Of a stretch of DNA of 57,018 nucleotides, positions 1-9,183 are shown piece after piece. Within the stretch, counting starts at the first letter, position 1; the number at the start of each line of letters is the position of its first letter. Under the pieces are notes generated by a model. That model was not told the DNA's origin and did no database searches. It saw nothing but the letters and a program-made list of their open reading frames with translations. This stretch comes from JTS-RE37 sp041744575 (GTDB lineage: Bacteria > Bacteroidota > Bacteroidia > Flavobacteriales > Flavobacteriaceae), in the NCBI GenBank assembly GCA_041744575.1, contig JBGTKP010000048.1, positions 1 through 57,018 on the forward strand. The letters run 5' to 3'. Made by a program: the position numbers and the translations under genes.

Positions 1-37
1 CCCGGGGCTTTCAAACACTTGAACTCAATTATTATTA

Positions 38-1603
38 CTAATATCCTTCGTTCTGAATCAGATTGGGATTGGACAGCAAGGCATTTGTGGGAATTGGAAA
101 TAAATTCTTGGTAGCATCACCAACACTTTCAGGGTTCTTAAATTCCCATTCTCTGGTGAACTCGCCAAAGCGTACCATATCTGTTCTGCGGATCGCTTCA
201 ACATATAGTTCCCTACCTCTTTCGTCGAGCATTTCCGCTTCGCCGACTGTACCAAGTGGAGTTGCCCCCCGAAGTACCCTGAGTTCATTTACCAAAGCTG
301 TAGCATCTCCTCCACCGGCACCCCTCATGATCGCTTCCGCTTTCATCAGGTGGGCATCCGCATACCTAAAAATGATTTCATGGTTGGTAAAGGACCCGTT
401 CACAGGGTGATATTTGATTACCCTGATTCCAGTCCGTTCGTTGTTACCGACCAGGCCAGGGAATTCCTTTGTAAATACCAGGTCATTCCCCGGACGATCT
501 TTTAATTTATTCCCGTTTACATCATATTGCTGGTCAATAAGGAAGCCATATCCAATGCCCAGATTGGTTTCGTCGGCATTCGTGGCATCGGGAACCCAGC
601 CCCTTCTCTCTTCTTGTCCATCTCCCACATTGTTGGTATTTGGATCTCCTTCAAACAGATCATAGAACTCAGCCAGGGTACTGAAGCCATTCCAGCCCCC
701 ACCGGTATTGTCAGGGGCGACAATATTATAGTGCATTCCGTTCCAGATCCTGTTACCAACTCCAGTTGGCAACCAGAATATAGTTTCATTGTCAGGCGCT
801 TCTTTAAAGATTTCGAAATACCCAGGTTCCAGGCCGAAACCTTCAGCGGCAATGGCATCCACAAGAGAAACCACCTCGGTCATATTTCCGGCATCAGGGG
901 TCCCGCTGCCGTCATAAACCTGAGCGTTCAGTAGTACCCTTGCCCGAAGAAAGCGGGCAGCTGCCTTGGAACCTCGCTGCAAATTGGCAATATCTCCCCC
1001 GCTGACATTCGGAAGACCGGCGATAGCAATGTCGAGATCACTTAACACAAAAGCAAGCGCTTCTGCCCTGCTTAAGATAGTGGGGTCAATTTCAGGGCCT
1101 TCATCCGGAGCCCTGAAAGGCACCTGCCCGAACATATCCAGTATAACCCACATGGCAAAAGCTCTAACAAAACTTGCCTGTGCTACTTCTTCCGCAGAAC
1201 CGTTGCTACGGGAATCGATCACTTCGGAAGCAAGGAAGATAGTCTGGTTCCAATCGTTCCAGGTATTCAGGATATAGGCGTGGGAAGCGTCCCAGGTATG
1301 GTTGTGTAGTGTCCTCCAGATACCATTATCTCCCCAGTCAGTTCCTCTAGTTGGCACCAATTGTTCATCTGTTGCCACTTCCTGAAGGGCAAAGAAGTTG
1401 GCCTGGTCACCCAATCGGTTCATTCCGTTATAAATGTTATCAAGTGAGGCAGGCACATCATCAACACCGTTGAATATTGTTCCTGTGGAAGTTGATGAGT
1501 CAATAATGGAATCCGTTTCCGAAATTTCAAGATTAGTACATGCAAGGATAAATACGGCGGACAGGGCCAGCAACAGCAATGGTCTTAATTCTTTTCTTCT
1601 CAT
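38..1603 (-). CDS. susD: SusD/RagB-family starch/glycan-binding lipoprotein
   Basis: Outer-membrane surface lipoprotein that captures oligosaccharide and caps the SusC transporter. The likely start is the ATG at 1603, because it gives a clean lipoprotein signal (MRRKEL, hydrophobic stretch, then Cys at residue 22 in FILAC). An upstream in-frame ATG at 1627 would overlap the end of susC. At 521 residues it has the usual SusD length, with helical TPR-like text (YNGMNRLGDQ, RAFAMWVILDMFGQVPF) and the conserved C-terminal part (EIIFRYADAHLMKAEA, RGRELYVEAIRRTDMVRFGEF, LFPIPTNAL). It begins ten bases after the susC stop, so the two are cotranscribed. The operon may continue beyond the window edge. 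Substrate (maltodextrin) is inferred from the divergent GH65/GH13 genes. Confidence 0.93.
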   Translation of the reverse strand: MRRKELRPLLLLALSAVFILACTNLEISETDSIIDSSTSTGTIFNGVDDVPASLDNIYNGMNRLGDQANFFALQEVATDEQLVPTRGTDWGDNGIWRTLHNHTWDASHAYILNTWNDWNQTIFLASEVIDSRSNGSAEEVAQASFVRAFAMWVILDMFGQVPFRAPDEGPEIDPTILSRAEALAFVLSDLDIAIAGLPNVSGGDIANLQRGSKAAARFLRARVLLNAQVYDGSGTPDAGNMTEVVSLVDAIAAEGFGLEPGYFEIFKEAPDNETIFWLPTGVGNRIWNGMHYNIVAPDNTGGGWNGFSTLAEFYDLFEGDPNTNNVGDGQEERRGWVPDATNADETNLGIGYGFLIDQQYDVNGNKLKDRPGNDLVFTKEFPGLVGNNERTGIRVIKYHPVNGSFTNHEIIFRYADAHLMKAEAIMRGAGGGDATALVNELRVLRGATPLGTVGEAEMLDERGRELYVEAIRRTDMVRFGEFTREWEFKNPESVGDATKNLFPIPTNALLSNPNLIQNEGY

Positions 1604-1613
1604 GATTTTATTG

Positions 1614-4600
1614 TTAAAAAGTTGCATTTAATCCAAAAGTTACTGTTGTAGGCCTGGGGAACCCTGTGTAATCAATCCCGGCGGTAGGAAGACCATTGAG
1701 CAGGTCTCCACCCGCAGGTTGTGAACTAATCTCCGGATCAAGTCCACTGTAATCCGTGATCAGGAATAAATTCTGCCCGTTAAGGGACAGCCTCAGCGAT
1801 TTAAACAGTCCTTCTCCGGTAAGAGGCACATTATACCCAAGGGTTGCGTTCTGCATCCTAATAAAATCTCCTTTTTCAAGAAATCTTGTAGATACCTCCG
1901 CGGCGGCACTTCCGGATTCTCCTGAAGTCAACACATCAGGAGTTACGTTCCGCGCGTTTGCAATAGAGCCGGCCGTAAAGAACGCATTTCTGGTATTGTT
2001 GTATACAGAGAAGCCAAACTGCCCGGTCAGGTAGGCTGCAATATCCCAATTTTTATAGGAGGCATTCAGCGAGAAACCACCGGTGACATCGGGGAGGGCA
2101 TCTTCCCCAACAAATGTCTGAACATCTCCAATAGGTTGTCCGTTGGCATCGAAACCTTCGAATTCCCGTAGGAAGTAAGAGAATAACGGGTACCCGCCTG
2201 CGAGGATCTGCGCGAAGGCGAGGGACAAGCCCTGCCCGCGAATGGTACCAGCGGGTATCTGGCCACCAAAGTCTTGAAGTTCGTTTTCATTGTACGCCAC
2301 GTTAAAGGAGGCGTCCATATTGAAATCCTCAGATTGTACAAGGTCATAGGCCAGTGAAAACTCTATTCCCTGGTTCAATACTGTAGCATCCAGGTTTTGG
2401 AAAAAGAAAGGTTGCGGAGATGGTTGTGCAGCAGGGATACTTAATAAAAGGTCTGTTGTTTCCTTCCGGTACACATCTACAGAACCAGTAAGCCTGTCAT
2501 TACCAAACCCAAAATCAAGACCCACTCCATAGGATAAGGTCTCTTCCCATTTCAATGCATTATTTACGAAGGACTGTGCCTGGGTACCTGGGATGTTAAT
2601 TTCACCTCCGTTCTGAATCCCGGCACCGCCAAATCGTTCCCTTCTTACAAAATTACCATATCCCAGCCCTTCCTGGTTTCCGGTGATCCCGGCGCCCAAC
2701 CTTAGTTTTAAGGTGGAAACCCCATCGCCTAGAAAACCTTCTTCATTGATCTTCCAGGCAAAAGCACCTGAAGGGAAGTAGCCGTATTGATTCTCTGGTC
2801 CGAATCTGGAAGATCCATCCGCCCTCACAGTAGCAGTAAACAGGTATTTATCTGCAATGGTATAATTGATCCGTCCAAAGAAGGACTGCAGTTCATCCGT
2901 AAAATCAAAGGTGTCAGTGAAAATACCCCGAACACTTAATGGAATTATGGGAATATTATCTGTAACAGGGGCAGGGAAAAGCCGGTTAACAAAAATACCA
3001 CCGGTATTTGTTCCTATTCCGTACTGCTGGTAGCTTCCATTGATCGTTCTTTCGATGGCATTTGCCGAGCTGATTAGGTCATCCCCCATCTTATTGAGGT
3101 CACCGGAGGCAAATCCCCAGCCCTGGACATTCCTGCCGAAGCGGTGGAAATCTTGAAAGGAGTATCCTACAAGGGCATCCAATGAGGAGTTTTCAAATTG
3201 TTTATTATAGTTCAGCGTGCCTTCCAACAACCTGTTTTCAACATTGATGTCATTGATGGCACCCCTTCCATTACCGCTCGTACCGTTGGATAGTCCAACG
3301 ACGTCCCGGCTGATCCCTGATTCCCTTGAAGACTCTGAAGTGTCATAACCCACAGTTACCTTGGCTTTTAATTCGGGGATCAAGGCATATTCCGCTGAAA
3401 AATTCCCCAAAAACCGGTCTGTGCCTGAAATGCTCTGAGATACTGCCAACAGGTTAGATGGGCTCAGTAAGCCTCCTCCTGGGCTGAAGCTTACGCTGGT
3501 TGGCCAGGTTGGGTTAGCTGAGTAGGCGGCACCCAATAGATCTCCGTTAAAACCGGCACTGGCGGATACCGGGGGTGATTCGTCATTTACCCTGGATACA
3601 GTAGTCTGTAAACTCAGGGTTAGCTTGTCCTCGAAGAAACGGTGCGACCAGTTCAATCGACCTGTTAGCCTTTCCAGAGAGGATTCTTCCACGATACCGA
3701 ATTGCTTTCCGTATCCAAATGTGGCCCTTACGTTTCCTTTCCCGTAATTATGGGAATAAGATAAATTCTGGTTTTGAGAGGCAGCAGTCCTAGTCACCAC
3801 ATCTTGCCAGTCTGTATCCGCTCCGAAGTCTTGGTCGGCGGCCACACCACCAAATTGGGCTACCCCGGCAAGGAATTGTTCCCTGTTCAGCAGGTTATAT
3901 TCATTCGCGGGAGTTGAAATACTCAGGGAAGAGTTAAACTCAAAAACCCCACCTGTTCCGGATTTACCGCTTTTGGTGGTGATGATCACCACCCCGTTGG
4001 CTCCTCTGGAACCGTAGATAGCCGTGGCAGAGGCGTCTTTCAATACACTGATACTTTCAATATCGGCCGGGTTCAGGAAGTTAAGCGGGTTCTTGGCCGC
4101 GCTGGATCCAATTCCCAGGTTCTGTCCTGTAGCGGATGTATCATCTCCCGCCAAGGGCACCCCATCTACCACAAATAAAGGGTTGTTGTTCGAACGGACA
4201 GAGTTGGTACCCCTTATCCTGAATTCAACACCGGCTCCCGGTTCACCACTGGTTTGTGTGATCTGTACCCCGGCAGTTTTACCCTGGATAAGTTGTTCCG
4301 GGGATGAAATTACCCCACCGTTAAAATCTTCGGAATTGACCGCAGCTACAGCACCTGTAGCATCCTTCACGGTAGTAGTACCATAGCCGATGATAACTAC
4401 TTCGTCCAATGCCTGGGCATCCTCGGCGAGGGTCACATTAATCGTAGTCTGCCCGTTCACTGCAATCTCCTGTGTGCTGTACCCGATGTAGCTTACAACG
4501 ATTGTAGCTGAAGCCCCAACATTGTTAAGTGTATAATTCCCATCGAAATCGGTCTGGGTTCCATTGGTGGTACCCTGTACAACCACACTTGCGCCCGGCA

Positions 4601-4709
4601 ACGGACCATTGGCATCAGACACTGTTCCGGAAACGTCTTGCGCCCCGGCCCAGGAAAAGCATAAGAAAGCCCCGGCAATTAAGCAGCTTTTGAGTAGCGA
4701 AATTTTCAT
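1614..4709 (-). CDS. susC: SusC/RagA-family TonB-dependent outer-membrane transporter
   Basis: TonB-dependent beta-barrel importer for glycans, 1031 residues, normal for SusC. Visible parts in order are a signal peptide ending near residue 24 (WAGAQ), an N-terminal carboxypeptidase-regulatory-like domain (about 25-100, GTVSDANGPLPGASVVVQGT), the plug domain (about 105-240, VIIGYGTTTVKDATGAVA, FRIRGTNSV, ATAIYGSRGANGVVIITTK) and the long barrel ending in aromatic FGLNATF. It heads the leftward susCD operon and faces the LacI-type regulator across 352 bp, so regulation by that protein is likely. Import of maltodextrin is inferred from neighbours and is not shown by the protein itself. Confidence 0.95.
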   Translation of the reverse strand: MKISLLKSCLIAGAFLCFSWAGAQDVSGTVSDANGPLPGASVVVQGTTNGTQTDFDGNYTLNNVGASATIVVSYIGYSTQEIAVNGQTTINVTLAEDAQALDEVVIIGYGTTTVKDATGAVAAVNSEDFNGGVISSPEQLIQGKTAGVQITQTSGEPGAGVEFRIRGTNSVRSNNNPLFVVDGVPLAGDDTSATGQNLGIGSSAAKNPLNFLNPADIESISVLKDASATAIYGSRGANGVVIITTKSGKSGTGGVFEFNSSLSISTPANEYNLLNREQFLAGVAQFGGVAADQDFGADTDWQDVVTRTAASQNQNLSYSHNYGKGNVRATFGYGKQFGIVEESSLERLTGRLNWSHRFFEDKLTLSLQTTVSRVNDESPPVSASAGFNGDLLGAAYSANPTWPTSVSFSPGGGLLSPSNLLAVSQSISGTDRFLGNFSAEYALIPELKAKVTVGYDTSESSRESGISRDVVGLSNGTSGNGRGAINDINVENRLLEGTLNYNKQFENSSLDALVGYSFQDFHRFGRNVQGWGFASGDLNKMGDDLISSANAIERTINGSYQQYGIGTNTGGIFVNRLFPAPVTDNIPIIPLSVRGIFTDTFDFTDELQSFFGRINYTIADKYLFTATVRADGSSRFGPENQYGYFPSGAFAWKINEEGFLGDGVSTLKLRLGAGITGNQEGLGYGNFVRRERFGGAGIQNGGEINIPGTQAQSFVNNALKWEETLSYGVGLDFGFGNDRLTGSVDVYRKETTDLLLSIPAAQPSPQPFFFQNLDATVLNQGIEFSLAYDLVQSEDFNMDASFNVAYNENELQDFGGQIPAGTIRGQGLSLAFAQILAGGYPLFSYFLREFEGFDANGQPIGDVQTFVGEDALPDVTGGFSLNASYKNWDIAAYLTGQFGFSVYNNTRNAFFTAGSIANARNVTPDVLTSGESGSAAAEVSTRFLEKGDFIRMQNATLGYNVPLTGEGLFKSLRLSLNGQNLFLITDYSGLDPEISSQPAGGDLLNGLPTAGIDYTGFPRPTTVTFGLNATF

Positions 4710-5061
4710 AAAGAGTTCAATTTTGAGTTTAGTTAATTTTTTTTCCAGACTTAAACTTATATAAATAAAATGTTAATACACCCGTCCTATTATTCAGCAG
4801 TGTCACGAAAACGATTTCGTGTTAATAACTTTTGTAAAATGGCAGATTCATAATGTATGATTACATAAATTATAAAATCATGATAATTGGGGAGAAATCT
4901 TTAGTAAAACCGAAACAAAGATACTCTTTTTTTCATTTTAGCTGAGAGTTTAACACTTATTACACCCTGATAGACGCTTCCGGTCAAGTGTTAAGCAAAA
5001 CAAAAATTTAATATTTGGTTCAATAATACCTAAATTCACTTTCCGTATTTCACCATCCACT
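4710..5061. promoter_or_regulatory. Divergent control region between susC and the LacI-type regulator
   Basis: A 352-bp AT-rich gap with no gene. It should hold the leftward susCD promoter and the rightward regulator promoter. The clearest element is the palindrome at 4804-4821. I could not place convincing TAnnTTTG boxes on either strand. Confidence 0.6.
4804..4821. promoter_or_regulatory. Candidate LacI-family operator palindrome
   Basis: CACGAAAACGATTTCGTG is an inverted repeat with 7-bp perfect arms (CACGAAA/TTTCGTG) around a self-complementary-like ACGA centre. This shape, with a central CG flanked by A and T tracts, is typical of LacI-family operators. It lies 95 bp upstream of the susC start and 240 bp upstream of the regulator gene, so it could control both directions. 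Function is inferred from form and position. Confidence 0.6.
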
Positions 5062-6090
5062 TTGAAAAAAAAGATTACCCTTAAACACATCGCGAGAGAG
5101 CTGGACGTTTCCATATCCACTGTGTCAAAAGCACTCAAGAACAGTGATGAAATAAGCAGGGATACCAAAGAACGCATTCAGAGTTTCGCCAGGCTGTATA
5201 ACTACAAGCCCAACAATATTGCCATCAGCCTGAAGAACAAACGCACTAAAAATATCGGAGTTATTATCCCGGATATTGTCCATCATTTTTTTACCACGGT
5301 TTTCCGGGGAATTGAGAAATATGCGAATGGAAAAGGATACAACGTAATTGTTTGTGTATCAGATGAATCATTTGACAAAGAAGTAATCAATATGGAAATG
5401 CTTGCCAACGGCAGCATTGATGGCTTTATCATGTCGCTCTCGGCGGAGACCCAACTCAGAAACGACTTCAACCATCTGAGAGAAGTGACGGAGCAGGGTA
5501 TTCCCCTGGTACTTTTTGACCGGATAACCGAAGAAATCACCTGCGATAAAGTAGTGATTAATGATAAGGAAGCGGCCTATATGGCGGTGAAAAAATTAAT
5601 TGGAACGGGACGCAAAAGGATCGCCCTGATCACTACTGAAAATTATCTCAATGTAAGCGAGAAACGGGCAGAAGGATATTACCAGGCACTTAAGGATCAT
5701 CAACTGGATATTGATGAGGAATTGGTACTCAAACTGCCTTATCAATATGAGGAAGAGGTTGTGAGTGAGAAATTTTTTAGCAGCAGACAGATGGATGCCG
5801 TACTCTGCGTCAATGAGATATTTGCAATTCGGTGCATGCGCCATGCCCTTAAAATGGGCCTAAGAATTCCTGAGGACATTGAGTTCATCGGTTTTACCGA
5901 TGGAATACTTTCAAGATTTTCATCACCCAGGCTCACCTCGATCGCGCAACATGGAGAACGGATGGGAACGATTGCCGCTGAAATGCTTATTCAGAAAATT
6001 GAATTTGCGGACGATGAAGGGGAAGAGGAATACCGGACAGAAGTCCTTGAAGCCACACTCATAGAGCGGGAGTCGACAATTAACAATTAA
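5062..6090 (+). CDS. LacI-family transcriptional regulator (maltose/maltodextrin type)
   Basis: Sugar-responsive DNA-binding regulator, 342 residues, full length. The N-terminal HTH (residues 3-35, ITLKHIARELDVSISTVSKA) is followed by the hinge helix and a periplasmic-binding-protein-like effector domain (IGVIIPDIVHHFFTTVFRGIE, and the dimer/ligand segment PLVLFDRITEEITCDKVVIND). The only start that keeps the HTH intact is TTG at 5062, with no clear Shine-Dalgarno. It lies 19 bp upstream of pgmB, so it probably leads the phosphorylase operon, and it diverges from susCD. The likely effector is maltose or a metabolite of it, inferred from context. Confidence 0.93.
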   Translation: MKKKITLKHIARELDVSISTVSKALKNSDEISRDTKERIQSFARLYNYKPNNIAISLKNKRTKNIGVIIPDIVHHFFTTVFRGIEKYANGKGYNVIVCVSDESFDKEVINMEMLANGSIDGFIMSLSAETQLRNDFNHLREVTEQGIPLVLFDRITEEITCDKVVINDKEAAYMAVKKLIGTGRKRIALITTENYLNVSEKRAEGYYQALKDHQLDIDEELVLKLPYQYEEEVVSEKFFSSRQMDAVLCVNEIFAIRCMRHALKMGLRIPEDIEFIGFTDGILSRFSSPRLTSIAQHGERMGTIAAEMLIQKIEFADDEGEEEYRTEVLEATLIERESTINN

Positions 6091-6109
6091 ACAATTACTT
6101 GTCTTTAAT

Positions 6110-6769
6110 ATGAAAATTACGGGATTTATATTTGATCTGGATGGGGTGATTGTTGACACTGCGGGATATCATTACCTGGCTTGGAAGAAATTAGCGGATC
6201 AGCTTGGAATTGCTTTTACAGAAGAAGACAACGAGCATTTCAAAGGCGTCAGCCGAAGGCGATGTCTCGAAATTCTGCTCGAAATGGGGAAGCTTGAGGT
6301 GACAAAAGAGCAATTTGATGCGTGGCTGGTAGAGAAAAATAACGACTATTTATCGTATATTGGTAAAATGGACGCATCCGAAATTCTGCCGGATGTTCCA
6401 AGAGTACTCGATTACCTGAAGGATCGCAAGATGGCGATGGCGTTGGGATCTGCAAGTAAAAATGCCGCGCCCATTTTAGAAAAGGTAAAATTACTGCCTT
6501 TTTTCAATGCTGTGGTTGATGGAAATGCCGTAACAAAGGCAAAACCTGATCCTGAAGTTTTTTTGAATGCAGCTGAGGCCCTTGGATTGGATCCGGGGAA
6601 TTGCGTTGTATTTGAAGATGCTGTGGCCGGCATTGAAGCGGCCAATACTGCAGGGATGACCAGTGTCGGTATCGGAGACCCACAAATCCTGGATAACGCC
6701 ACGTATAATTTCAGGGATTTTACCGAAATTGAACCGGAGTTTCTGGATAGGTTGATGGCAGGCAAGTAA
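6110..6769 (+). CDS. pgmB: Beta-phosphoglucomutase (HAD superfamily)
   Basis: Converts beta-glucose-1-phosphate to glucose-6-phosphate in the cytoplasm. At 219 residues it has family length. HAD motif I FDLDGVIVDT gives the catalytic Asp pair D9/D11. Motif II (ALGSASKN) and motifs III/IV (KPDPEVFL, CVVFEDAVAGIEAA) are intact. The adjacent GH65 phosphorylase releases beta-glucose-1-phosphate, so the pair forms a phosphorolytic maltose route that saves one ATP per glucose. The intergenic gap to GH65 is 26 bp. Specificity for beta-glucose-1-phosphate is supported by this pairing. Confidence 0.94.
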   Translation: MKITGFIFDLDGVIVDTAGYHYLAWKKLADQLGIAFTEEDNEHFKGVSRRRCLEILLEMGKLEVTKEQFDAWLVEKNNDYLSYIGKMDASEILPDVPRVLDYLKDRKMAMALGSASKNAAPILEKVKLLPFFNAVVDGNAVTKAKPDPEVFLNAAEALGLDPGNCVVFEDAVAGIEAANTAGMTSVGIGDPQILDNATYNFRDFTEIEPEFLDRLMAGK

Positions 6770-6795
6770 TATTAATTATAGAAATACTTAGGAAA

Positions 6796-9102
6796 ATGAA
6801 TCAGGATTATATCAAGACCAGTCCGTGGTCTATTGTAGAAGAAGGTTTTGAAAAGGATTGTGTACAAGCCTCGGAGAGTCTTTTCAGTCTGGGAAACGGC
6901 GCCATGGGACAACGGGCGAATTTTGAGGAGGATTATACCGGGGAAACCTTTCAGGGAAGCTACATTGCAGGGGTGTATTACCCTGATAAAACCCGCGTGG
7001 GGTGGTGGAAGAACGGGTATCCGGAATACTTTGCCAAGGTACTCAACGCTCCGAACTGGATCGGCATCAGGGTGATGATCAATGAGGTGTCACTGGACCT
7101 GAACACCTGTAAAAAAGTGTCAAATTTCCGCAGGGAGCTCAACATGAAGGAAGGTTGGTACCGAAGGGATTTCAAAGCAACGCTTCCCAATGACCTGGAG
7201 GTGGAGGTAACCGTTACACGTTTTCTCAGCCTTGATCTTGATGAAACGGGGGTGATAAGCTACCGGCTGACCCTCCTTAACAGTGATGGAAATGTGACCT
7301 TTATTCCCTACCTCGACAGCGGTATTAAGAATATGGATAGTAACTGGGATGATAAATTCTGGAATACCACCCATATTTCTTCCAATGACAACCAGGCTTT
7401 TATCGAAGCCCATACGATGAAAACGAAGTTTGCAACCTGCACATTTATGGAAAGTCACCTCTTCGATGGAGATGACAAAGTGGATATCATCCCCGCCGAA
7501 CAGCAGGAAGAATTATTCATGGGCCATCAATACCCAAGGGAAGCGAAACAAGGTATTCCGGTGACCCTTATTAAATACGGAGGGTATACGGTATCCAGAA
7601 ACCATAAGGCATCGGATCTGGTAGTAGCCGCGAAAAGCACCCTTAAGGCTGCCAGCGCTCTCGGCTACGAGGGTCTTCTGGAAAAACAGCGGGCTGCATG
7701 GGGCAAGATCTGGGATATGAGTGACATTACTATAGACGGAGATGTAAAGGCCCAGCAGGGTATCCGGTTTAATATCTTTCATCTGAACCAGACGTATCTC
7801 GGAAAGGATTCACGTCTGAATATCGGTCCTAAGGGATTTACCGGGGAGAAATACGGAGGAAGCACCTATTGGGACACGGAGGCCTATTGCATCCCATTTT
7901 ATATGGCCACCAAGAACAAGACGGTTGCGCGGAACCTGTTAAAGTACCGCTACGATCATTTGGAAAAGGCTATTGAAAATGCTGAGAAGCTCGGATTTAA
8001 GAACGGAGCTGCCCTGTATCCTATGGTCACTATGAACGGGGAAGAATGCCACAATGAATGGGAGATTACTTTTGAGGAAATACATCGCAACGGGGCGATA
8101 GCATTTGCAATTTTCAACTATTATCGGTTCACAGGTGACTACAGCTATATCCCGGAGATGGGTCTGGAAGTACTCATCGGAATTTCACGTTTCTGGGTGC
8201 AAAGAGCCACCTTTTCCTCACAAAAAAAGAAGTATGTGATCCTCGGGGTTACCGGCCCTAATGAATATGAGAACAATGTCAGTAATAACTGGTATACCAA
8301 TTACATAGCAAAATGGTGCATAGAATATACTTTGGAACAGCTTCCCAAAGTAAAGGATGGATACCCTGATGACTATGACAGGGTGATGGGATATACCAAA
8401 CTTTCCAAGACGGAAACCGATGTCTGGAAAAAGGTGTCCAGGAACTTTTATTTTCCCTATTCAGACGAACTACAGATTTACCTGCAGCAGGATGGCTTTC
8501 TGGACAAGGAACTGGTCCCGGCCGACCAGCTGGACAAATCCCAGCGACCCATTAATCAAAAGTGGAGCTGGGATCGCATCCTCCGGTCCCCTTATATAAA
8601 ACAGGCTGATATATTGCAGGGATTCTATTTATTTGAGAATCATTTTTCACTGGAGGAACTGGAGCGTCATTTCGATTATTATGAACCATTTACAGTTCAC
8701 GAATCTTCCCTTTCGCCCTGTGTACATAGTATCCAGGCCGCAAGATTGAACCGTATGGACCAGGCATATACCTTTTACCTGAGAACCTCACGGCTTGATC
8801 TGGATGATTATAATAAGGAGGTAGAGGAAGGCCTTCATATTACCTCCATGGCAGGAACCTGGATGAGTATTGTGGAAGGTTTCGGAGGAATGCGGATTGT
8901 GGATGATAAATTATCTTTCACCCCTAGGATTCCGAAGCAATGGAAAGCTTATTCCTTTAAAATCAATTTCAGAAACAGGATTCTCAAAGTACGGGTCAGC
9001 CATGAAAAAACCACCTTTGAGCTTGAAGGTAATGAACAAATATCCATCCGGCTCAATGGCGAGCGGCTGGTGGTTAATCCACGTGAAATGAGTTCCACTT
9101 AG
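6796..9102 (+). CDS. GH65 family disaccharide phosphorylase, probably maltose phosphorylase
   Basis: Inverting phosphorylase that splits an alpha-linked glucose disaccharide with phosphate to give beta-glucose-1-phosphate and glucose. At 768 residues it has normal GH65 length. An N-terminal beta-sandwich leads into the (alpha/alpha)6 catalytic barrel. The catalytic region around residues 416-431 reads EECHNEWEITFEEIHRNG, the signature containing the general acid Glu in GH65. QKWSWDRILRSPYIKQADILQGF and HESSLSPCVHS follow as in the family. No signal peptide is visible, so it is cytoplasmic. Maltose is favoured by the neighbouring pgmB, GH13 and LacI genes; trehalose or kojibiose cannot be excluded from sequence alone. 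Confidence 0.92.
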   Translation: MNQDYIKTSPWSIVEEGFEKDCVQASESLFSLGNGAMGQRANFEEDYTGETFQGSYIAGVYYPDKTRVGWWKNGYPEYFAKVLNAPNWIGIRVMINEVSLDLNTCKKVSNFRRELNMKEGWYRRDFKATLPNDLEVEVTVTRFLSLDLDETGVISYRLTLLNSDGNVTFIPYLDSGIKNMDSNWDDKFWNTTHISSNDNQAFIEAHTMKTKFATCTFMESHLFDGDDKVDIIPAEQQEELFMGHQYPREAKQGIPVTLIKYGGYTVSRNHKASDLVVAAKSTLKAASALGYEGLLEKQRAAWGKIWDMSDITIDGDVKAQQGIRFNIFHLNQTYLGKDSRLNIGPKGFTGEKYGGSTYWDTEAYCIPFYMATKNKTVARNLLKYRYDHLEKAIENAEKLGFKNGAALYPMVTMNGEECHNEWEITFEEIHRNGAIAFAIFNYYRFTGDYSYIPEMGLEVLIGISRFWVQRATFSSQKKKYVILGVTGPNEYENNVSNNWYTNYIAKWCIEYTLEQLPKVKDGYPDDYDRVMGYTKLSKTETDVWKKVSRNFYFPYSDELQIYLQQDGFLDKELVPADQLDKSQRPINQKWSWDRILRSPYIKQADILQGFYLFENHFSLEELERHFDYYEPFTVHESSLSPCVHSIQAARLNRMDQAYTFYLRTSRLDLDDYNKEVEEGLHITSMAGTWMSIVEGFGGMRIVDDKLSFTPRIPKQWKAYSFKINFRNRILKVRVSHEKTTFELEGNEQISIRLNGERLVVNPREMSST

Positions 9103-9183
9103 AAATTAACTGTACCGGGAAGGAACCGACAAATTCAGTCTGCTCCCATCGTAGCTTTCATCCGGAAAAATGCGGGAAATTAC

